A DNA stretch of 64,000 nt from Tomocerus qinae (taxonomy: Eukaryota > Arthropoda > Collembola > Entomobryomorpha > Tomoceridae): contig CM034547.1 in assembly GCA_020055645.1 (NCBI GenBank), positions 31,868,513-31,932,512 of the forward strand, read 5' to 3'. Position numbers and translations under genes: made by a program. A model generated the notes under the pieces. That model did no database searches, was not told the DNA's origin, and saw nothing but the letters and a program-made list of their open reading frames with translations. How positions within the stretch are numbered: the first letter of the stretch is position 1; each line of letters starts with the position of its first letter. Of the stretch, positions 54,701 through 64,000 are shown piece after piece.

Positions 54701-57700
54701 CAAAATTAATGGAAGGACATTACAATAAAAATTGTAATTTGTGCCAAGATTTTAAGATTCTTGGAGATTTCTTTGGTATATCACCGATAAACATTGCAAA
54801 TGGAAATAAAAACCTTTTAAGCATTGAAGTAGTAGTAGCGTTTCATGAGGAAAAAGCTTTGTTTTGCTGTCAGTTGTTTTATAGTTTCTCCTAGCGAGAC
54901 ATGTGATAGAAGCAAAACAGTGATAATAGACCTAAGTAAAGTTTTGCTTTGAGCATATGATATTCAAGTGTACAAGTAGTATATTGCGCATTTGCTAACA
55001 CAGTGAAAACAATGGAAATGCCAAAAGCAGTTGGAGAGTTGTATAAGTAGAATACTATGGTTCTCTGGTTCAATTAGTTTTTAAAACGGTAGTAAAATTT
55101 TAATTGTGTTCTCTTAAACGGTTTACGAGGTGGCTAAAGCAGTCTTGACTGCTAAGCTATTCGGTATCCTAAAAATTCTTGATGACCCAGTTTCTTAATT
55201 AATGTTTTTACGAGTTAGTCAAGTATGCCGTTATTTAACTCGTATCTTTTATAGTTTGAAAAGCTTGAGTAGTGCAGTGGTGGGTGGTGTCTGGTATGTA
55301 GCATTGATGTGCTTCTTGCCTATGTACAAATGTATTAAGTACTGTTTACTACAAAACACGAACACCACACATATGTAGTTTATAGTGGTAAAGAAAGAAT
55401 GAGCCCATTCAAGACACTCGTGGAGAAATATCGGAATACAAGTGCAATATTCCATGTCCCATTAAAATCACTAGAATGCAATATGCAATTTTCCGCTTAA
55501 TGACTATAAAAGATATAAGGGGAGAAAGTTGGCAAAGAATCGCTAAGTATGGCAGAAAGTATAACAGATTCTTACATTAGTTTAACAGTTAGTTAGTGTT
55601 ACTGCTGCAGTATATTAGTATGTAGGAGGGGCTGAGTTAAAGAATCCCCATTAGTAATTGGATTAGAGAAATGTTCTCCGCTGAATCACAGTATTACTAC
55701 TACTTAGTAGGTATATATAGTCGTGCTGCAATTTCATTGTGATTCTTTATAATTAAAGACTAGCCCTTTGAGAATCGTACAACTTAAAGATAAGGATAAA
55801 CTATATAGTACTTATAAACATCCCTATCACTCTAAGCCTATTAGTTAGAGTGTCTTTCTCCTTCACTCTTTCTCACTCTCCCATTGGCGTTTGAATTTTT
55901 CTTTTCGCATCAACGGTTTCCCTCTGCCTCTTCTCTTTCCTTTCACTTCGTCAGCCTTGTCCTCTCCCATTCTAACTCCGTAGATATCATTACCAAGAGA
56001 TAGTCCGAACCTTATTAAGCTGCTTTTCTTTTGCCTCTCATAAAATCACAATGCACAACATTTCTACCAAATAGATAATGATCAATGAAAAATCGATATC
56101 AACGTTTATAATCATGACTGTGGTGTATCCAATCAGTTTACACTAGGTCAGTGATAAAGAGAAAAAATAATTCCTTATAAAATACAAGTTTGGAATTTCA
56201 TTCAGTTTCCAAGAAATATTTTCTTTTTTGCTAGTTTCTTACCGACAAAGCTCTAGTAGAGCTGGATAGGTACCTAAGAATTATATAGGAATAAATGTAT
56301 GATATGTTTTCGTTTGTAAGCCGAGGGAGGATGGAGAAAAGTCAGATCGAGTGAGTGAACACGAGTAAACTCTTTATAGGTAGTCTAAATTAATAGAGCT
56401 GGTGTGAAGTGAACTCTAACTTATACCATAATACCATGACACAGACCCAGAGTCTAAGTATTTTTAGTTATATACAAGAAGGAGTGGACTAAGTAAAGTG
56501 AAAGGGAATGAAAAGAAGGTCAGTCGGACTTTTCCCTCTGCAGGGGAAAATTGCAGAGTGCAGAATTCGTGATAAGTAAAGACGAAGAGGAGAGAATCAG
56601 AAAAGTACACAGATCGAAGAACGGCAACAAGAGTACATAGTGTATCCTAGAGTTAGTGTCTAAGCAGTTTACTTATGTATAGTATAAATATAGTATGTGT
56701 AGTAAGTAGCATAACCCTAAGTAAACTTCACTCCAGCTAGCCAAGTCAGGCTGGTCACACCGACAGAAAAGTTAAAAAGACTAAAGGAAGAGCAAGGCAG
56801 AAACGAGATAAGTAAAGAAAAGACTATTATCCTATGCTTTTCTCAAGTTGTATATATAAGTAGCGTCAGACACGTTTGTGCTGTATGTACTGGCCTTTTC
56901 TTGCTCTGCACCACTACATGTATTATTCTACAGCCAGAGAGTTTAGTATGTTCACTCTTCACTTGAGTTCACTGTTTGCGTAGTTGTACTGTAGACATTG
57001 CATTGGCAGCATTACATATTACTATCTGTATATCTCATGTCTCTATTTCGTATGGATGGATTGATGTTATGCTTTGGTGTACTGTAAAGTACATGTACTC
57101 CTGGTACTGTACTCTCCTACTTATTTTACTGCACTCCAGCTTTCTCCCTTGACTACCTTCACTCACTTCACTTCACTGCTCCAGTTTCATTTTGTGGACG
57201 CAAAACGCATTCATAGATACAGGCTATAAAAATATACCGAATCGCCCATACAAAACCAACTCATGCCTAAGAGAAAACAACCCTGCCCGAGATCTTTTTG
57301 CCTTGCTTTCATTCGACTCAAACTTTTTCTTACCGTCGACTCTTTTCACTATTTATATTATATTATACAGCACATATCCCACATCTTTTCCCATCATCCT
57401 TATGCAATATATATCTCGTTTTTACAAAATGTGTAAAGCAGTGCAGTAGTAAGTACTTTACAGCCTTTGCTGTGCTAACAAATTATGCTTCGTACTTACT
57501 ATATTCCAACAAACTACAGATACTACCTAATGCACCATGCAGTCACTATTTTTCGCGGTATGTGTACATCTAGTATCATTTTTCGAGACGTAATAGCCAA
57601 CTAAACCGCCGTGGCCGACAATCCAATGGAGATCTACTTAAATACATTGATCGTATTATATGTTTTCATCACACGAACACAACATAATATAATCAAATAC

Positions 57701-59560
57701 GAGTATGTCACAACGAGGTACTTAATGCACGAGCATATGTCAAAAACATAGATGAGATGGGATTGAATTTCTAAAACCTACTTGCACGTTGCACAATTCA
57801 ATGAGTCATAACATTTTGTGTCATGTCCACAAACTCCCACACGTACATAAGAATTGATTAGAAGCAAAAAAATGTCTGCAAAAATGTGATATAAGCATCA
57901 CTACATTGCATGCAAACGTTGTACCCTTTTACAAAAGTATATTTAATATGCATACAAATATGTACTAAGGAGCATGTAGAAAGGGAATATATATTTTATG
58001 TGTAAATTCGCTATTAATATTGTGCAATATTATGTCTCAATGTCTCGTATTTGTAACACGGTCGTATGCATTTTCGGTTACGTTAACTAGTGAAAAAAAT
58101 ATAAAGTTATATTTCAAATCATAATTGTGTCTGTCATGTTTGTTTAGATTCTCAAAATTATACCTGCAAAATAGCCTTACTATGCAACAGAGTAGTGATT
58201 TATATAAGTCTACTCAACGTCTTAACCTTATTAAATAGCGATTTCTCTTTCTATGTGACTTTGACATAGTTTATAATGCAATTAGATCTATATAAATCTC
58301 AACTTCACCAATCTATGGTACAAGGTTCAAAAGCGTATCAATCTCTGACTAATATTCTGTCTAGCCATCAATTATAACGGTCTTTGCATGTTTTCCAGGA
58401 CTCGAAAATACTGACTGATTCTGTTTAGTTGTATTCATCTTAGCTTCCAAGAATTGCAACAAGAAAATTTTTTTAAAAGTTTTGTGCAAATGGTGTCGCT
58501 TGAATAGTGTTAAGTGTATGAAATAAGGTACTGCTCTGTTATTGTGTTGCAGGAAATCTAGATTACTATTGAAATGCAAGATATAGAGGAGCTGCAGTAA
58601 TAATATGTAGCATTACAATAATATCGGTAAGCTTCTGCTTTGGTGAAAGGGAATCTCATTAAATATCCTGTGCCTTGTCAATATCTCTTTTATTTGTATG
58701 CAACCGCTATCAGTTTTCCCATTTGCTTGGAAATAACATGAAATGCATCGGAAGCATTGCATATTGGTGAATTTTACACGTACGTAAACTAGGCGCTCTG
58801 TTGTGGCTATATACATAAGAGTAGACTTGTTCAGAAGACAGTATAATATAACGTGCTAAACTTTATTGGAGATCTTATTGTGAATGCGAAGAAGCACAAA
58901 TATAGTTGATCTTATTACAGAAGAAATAAGAGTGAAGGAGAGAGAAGTTAGACATTCTCAAGTAAGCCAGCGACAGAGGGACACAAACTGTAGAGCAATG
59001 AAATGCGCCATTTCTTTGAAGTTCAGTTAAGCCTAGGCGACGAAATTGGGACTCGGAGCGCTATATTTGCTTCCCGAAGACAACGAGTCGCCGTGCGTGC
59101 CTGCATTACATTACCCTGCAAAACACTACTAGTGTAACTCCAAGTAGGTATATAATGTTTATTCGAGTCCCTCCCGTCCCTACTAGTCCTTAACCCTATA
59201 GCGTTGTCAAATCTACTTACTACTCTGCATTACAATCACAATGTGTGCGGTGTACTTTAGATGCCTACTTACTTTCTTCTTTATTTTATCTTCTTACTTG
59301 AACTACTACTCCACTTTACTTTTGTATTTCAACCCTGTGGCCATTTTTTCGATCTAAGATTGCATTGTCTCTAAAAGGAGTACAAAAGAAACTAGGTAGG
59401 AAAATAATTTCTTAAAAAGTCTTGTTATACACATACATTTAAGGTTTTTATTTTCTATACTGAAATTGGATTTGGATAACTTACTTTGTGTTTCAAGTTT
59501 CTACATATCACAGATACACTACGATATAATGTTGTATTAAAAAGTAATGATCATATCCTA

Positions 59561-59575
59561 TACATACATACATAC
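59561..59575. repeat. (TACA)n microsatellite
   Basis: Nearly four TACA units after ATATCCTA. Confidence 0.85.
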
Positions 59576-62119
59576 ACGTTAATAAATATGCGTAACATTT
59601 TCAGAGAAGTCAAGAAAAACTAACAAGAAAAATCCATAATGGCTTTATATAGATATCATGTCATGCATTAACTATGAAGTGAAACCAAACAACTCGCAAC
59701 ATCTAAGAAAATCAGCCATGCATAATCTTAATTTAAACAAAATATTTTTATACCTTGATGTAGTGTCTTTACCCGCTGGATATAACAATTACTTAGCAGT
59801 TCCTACTCGTCTTCTAGTTTCTCATTTTCATTACATACAATATTTACCTATTCAATTATGAATTCAATGAATATCTGGGATATATAATTTATTATGACAT
59901 AACTACCAAAAGTATACAAATTTTCAAACTGTCGCATTATCATTGCTATTGTCACTATTTTCTGAAAGTACACTAATTTCAATCTACAAATATCTCTGTT
60001 TATCAACTAAAAAGGTACTTTAATAAGTTTTTACCCAATTCTGCGTTTAAAATAACGAATACTGCTTGTTAGTTACTTAATCATTCCAAAAGTTTTGTTG
60101 AGTTTTAACATGCATGTCATCTAGTAGTAAGTATGCTTGTGGTGAAATGTAATAAACTCTTAAAACACTGCACAAACTACCAAATACAAAGTTCTGAAAT
60201 CATCCTCTGTTCATATACATTAGTAAACAAGTCAATGAACTCAAGAGAGATAATTCATTGTAAAGAAGCACTGAAGGAAAATTCGCAGTCGCAAAACAGT
60301 AGCTTTATATAACATGCCTAACCTACACCCACCTAAAGTACTACTATACTCAGAAATGAGGAAAATTTAGTAATTGGGCAAAGTTGCTATAACTTGTATT
60401 CTCTGGTCGTGGTTCGTTATACTTAACGGCAAAATCAATATTAACCCAAACGCCAAACTCATCTGTAACACTAATCGCCTTTTCCCGATACATAATTTAC
60501 CCAGATAAGCAGAAGTATTACACAAAGCATAGCCAAAAAGTACCTAATTAATTATGCAGCAGCATGTATTTATCTACTCTATTTTATTTCGTGGGCATAT
60601 TAAATGGCACTACCTACGTATAGGTTATGTAATAACACTAAGAGATAATAAGTTAGTATTATGTGATGATTTGAGAGAAACGAAATCCTTCTGATTCCCC
60701 AAATGGAATTATGTTTAGTGATTTCAGTAACAGAACCTCCAAATAATATTTCCAAATACAAATTACATTCTGGATTGCATGTCCATTCATCATTCGTGGT
60801 CATATGCAATGCATAGGTATTAAGAGATTAAGTAAAATAATTTCCTGCTTTAAAATATAAACTTCTACTGTGATGCTATTCTCGAAATATAAGATACTAA
60901 ATATTATTTTCATACACTTCTCCCCACATGACAAGTTGAGCAAAAATGAAGGTGACTATTGTGATTGTGATATACCATTGATATAAAGAATATGCCATTT
61001 GTTACTATTTACTTACGCTCTGCTCACCCAGAGCATCAATAATAGAGTCTTGAATTCAAACCAAGTTCACAACACTTGACTAAACATTCATTGATGATCA
61101 ACTAACAGAAATACATGGATTCAGGAAGCAGTCTTACTCTTACACATTGTTACACACATTATTATGACTAAGTATGACTGCAATAGTCCCTCCCTAGGGA
61201 CAGTCGTCTTATGTGAAAATATAATACTAAGGTAGTATTGTCATCATGGTCCCTACTTTATACTTATTGTACAGGATTCCATTGCACAAACCACTTTCCC
61301 TTTCGGATGAAGTAAACCTTTAGCGAGCAACTATTGTACATAAAGAGGCAATGAGGTAAGGGGAAAGGGGCCAAAGGCTGTAGAAATTGAAAGCAACAGC
61401 TCGCATCGTAAAATTTTTTAACAACATCCGAAAGGAATGCTCACTGTTTCTTAAACTATTCCAGGATTTGTCTACCAATAAAGTACTTCAACTTGACAAT
61501 GCAATTTTTAGAGCTTGTTACGATAATGATATAACGTTTTTACCCTTGATTCAATTAGGCAACTATTTAGAAATTTAATTGAAACTACTTTCTTCAATAA
61601 CTTAATTGAAGTTTCAAGCTTAAGTTGGAGGCAGTAGTAAATTCTACAGATACATCTGTTCTATGTATATTTTTACAAACTTGTCCATCTACAATTTTAA
61701 CAGGCACTTCAACACAAAGAATAACGAGATCTCGTCAGAAAGAATTCCAAATAGAGAAAGTTCTTTTAAAGGATTTATGAGTGGGTGGTTCAGGTGAACG
61801 GATAAATCTGAAGTAAAAATCCACTTTTCACCAGTTGGGCAAGATTTTTTCAGTTTTCCTATCCAATATCACTGTAACTACTAATATTATAAATGCATAC
61901 CAGTCCCTTTTTCGTCTCCCTGCCCTTTTTATTGAGTACAAACACATTTTGACAGTTCATACAGTTGGTATAGGAAGCCAATATGCTGTTTCGCTAAATT
62001 CTTTCCACCAATTGAGGCTTGTCTATTTTGTTTTTGTAATCATGGACTATAGATTCGCTGTTTGGAATGCGTGTTTATGATAACCCTGTATAGATTTTAG
62101 AAAATGAAACTAGTTACTC

Positions 62120-62354
62120 CAAGATTCGTCTATATGGTAACAGGTTAGTCGGTCCGGTAGTTGACAAATTAAAAATTCACTTTTGTCACTTCTGGAGGAC
62201 AAATCCTATAATTTGTCCTCCACTGCTTGGATAGGATAAAGGACTGCCATTGCTAACTACCATGGTGATTACAGGCAGGTGAATATGGAGGTGAAAAAAG
62301 TGAACTTTTAATTTGCCAACTCCCGCACCAACTAACCTGTTTAGACGAATCTTG
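62120..62354. mobile_element. miniature long-TIR element with perfect 9-bp target duplication (Mutator-like)
   Basis: A 235-bp element whose ends are inverted repeats of about 60 bp. Left starts CAAGATTCGTCTATATGG and the reverse complement of the right starts CAAGATTCGTCTAAACAGG. Both go on through CAGGTTAG, AGTTG.CAAATTAAAA and TTCACTTTT. It is flanked by the perfect 9-bp direct repeat TAGTTACTC (62111-62119 and 62355-62363). Long TIRs plus a 9-bp duplication fit the Mutator/MULE superfamily. The centre has its own small palindrome, GGAGGACAAA against TTTGTCCTCC. No coding capacity. Confidence 0.85.
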
Positions 62355-62363
62355 TAGTTACTC

Positions 62364-64000
62364 TACGTAGCAAGGCAATCTGGAATGCAATATTGGTGTG
62401 CGTTGAAGAAGGGGTCTCACGGATTTCACATAGAGTAGAAGGCTGTCAACTTTCGGTAGTTTAGTCCGTACATTGCATTCTTACATAAGTATGTTGCATG
62501 CTATGCAGCAATATTATTGTCAAGGCTTAAGTAATTAATTCTGAGCGATGACTGTGATGACGTTTAAGTTAATGAAATGCTTTGACTTGCCATCTACACT
62601 GAAGTCACGATCCTGTAGTATTAACAGAATTATAACTTTATAGCCTGTCCGTCTCCATCATTAACTAATTATTAGTTAGCTTTCTAACTAGCCCTTTCCC
62701 ATAAGAACATGATAAGTATGTCCAGATAGTGTATGTAATCTTGACGTAAGCAGGTTAGATGTATCTATATTTGTTCTACAGAATATTTTTTAATAGAAAT
62801 GAGATCTTAGAAATATACAATGATTTCTAATCTACCAAGGTCTGTTTAAAAAGAGTTTAGCTTATTTAGGTTTCCGCTCTAAAGGGCACAAAACGCAGCA
62901 GTAAGTAAATTAGCAACCGATTTATTCACTTCACCCCAACTTGCTACTACATTGGCAACATTACCAGGGTCGCTACACGCATAGACAAGATCATGTCAAA
63001 TTTCTTCATATTATGAGTTCAAAGGAAACCAACCCCAGCATGGCTTCGGGCCTAAGAGTTAATTCAATTCCAGTCTAAAATCCAGATGAGAAAGAAATCC
63101 ATTATTACAAAGAAGACAACTTCCATAGCACAGTCTGCATAACTTTGCAAATAGAATATTGGAATTTTCAAATTAAAGAAGCGTAATTAAATGTGGGCAA
63201 CTTTCCAATTCAAACTTAAATCATTTAAAGTCAACTTTATTTTAATAGTGCGGGGGCTTATCGAGCTAAAATGCCTAAACTAATATACTTACATAGTGGA
63301 TGTCTCGCATTTCCAATGCTCACAAGTTCATAAGCAAATATTTTGTCATAATTATCTTAAAATGTCTGTAGAATAAATACTTAAGCATCAATTAATCTAC
63401 GCTTAACCCCAAGACATGTAAGTTTACGCACGTACATACTTTATCTCATCAATTTGAAATATCTAGTTTAGTAGTATTTCATGAACTGATAAAAGGTCTG
63501 GAAGCTCAATGTTTCTGTTTTCACTTTTAAAATATGTACGCATGTTTTCTGATATACTTTATTTGATCCCAAGAATAACGAATTACTCACAGATAGACTG
63601 TAGCATGTCAAATTGGGGTGATAAGAAAATAGAGAGGGCAAGGAAGAACTGTGATTTGAAACGGTGTACAGAGTACAGAGATAGAAACATGAGCTCTATG
63701 TACAATGCACGTGTACACACACTTTTCATATGTTTTATATACGTGTTTGTGTGCAGGCAGTAAGGAACTGGCCACGTATGGATGGTATAGATAGTGATAT
63801 CTTGTCGGGCACATTATGCAGAACATTACGTGAAAAGGACTGGAGCACTCGACATGGAATTTTTCGTTTTCCCTCTAGTCAATAGCATTGGAATTGCAGA
63901 GTGACATTATTGCAGGACTCGTCTACAGGAGTAAAGGCACATCTCAACACAGTAGGTACTGGAATAGAAGATGTCATATAAACTGATCTAAACCGAGTGA
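62364..64000. other. gene-free stretch
   Basis: Nothing supported up to the window edge. Frames near 63.5-63.8 kb overlap on opposite strands and look like chance. Confidence 0.55.

Larger units (their letters stand above)
47529..62110. other. long gene-free stretch
   Basis: No gene, RNA gene or complete transposon supported. Two further splice-like junctions (48768, 54315) are noted in findings. A TACA microsatellite lies at 59561-59575. Open frames are short and AT-driven. Confidence 0.5.

Noticed and set aside
1..64000. tRNA, rRNA, CRISPR, origins, bacterial-type operons
   Set aside because: No box-B-like GGTTCGANTCC with a cloverleaf, no rRNA-like blocks, no regularly spaced repeats with unique spacers, and no operon-like gene packing were seen. 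Reading by eye could miss a diverged small RNA gene.

Overview
AT-rich, almost entirely non-coding animal DNA, most likely from an arthropod. The lineage hint is one exon on the minus strand (19722-19885) that encodes the start of a Dpr-type immunoglobulin domain. Dpr proteins are neuronal cell-surface receptors known mainly from insects and other arthropods. The absence of bacterial-style operons, the one-exon gene fragments with good splice signals, and the DNA-transposon debris all point to a eukaryote with long introns and spacers. I cannot name the species.

Layout. 1-10.1 kb: no convincing gene, but a recent 420-bp tandem duplication (1041-1887). 10.1-11.1 kb: the only complete protein-coding frame I trust, an intronless 293-residue protein on the minus strand that I do not recognise, preceded by a good 3' splice site. 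14.1-14.7 kb: two related foldback (long inverted-repeat) elements. 18.8-20.6 kb: a segment with both ends of a Helitron rolling-circle transposon. The Dpr exon and a 23-bp minisatellite lie between these ends. 32.8-33.1 kb: a weak, coding-looking small frame. 33.9-34.5 kb: a complete non-autonomous hAT element with an 8-bp target duplication. 37-54 kb: no genes, but several minus-strand sites where a 3' splice site abuts a 5' splice site, as in recursive splicing of long introns; the best is at 44266/44267. 47.48 kb: a second Helitron 3' end of the same family, in opposite orientation. 62.1-62.4 kb: a complete long-TIR miniature element with a perfect 9-bp target duplication, Mutator-like in structure. 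The rest holds nothing I can support.

How it fits together. If the Dpr exon belongs to a working host gene, that gene runs right to left and most of 20-64 kb is probably its upstream intron. The recursive-splice-like sites and the intronless gene at 10 kb would then be inside it. If instead the exon is cargo of the Helitron that brackets it, the window is intergenic or intronic DNA of something else, and the exon is a captured fragment of a Dpr gene located elsewhere. A genome-wide search with 18845-20631 would separate the two. This ambiguity is the most interesting point of the window.
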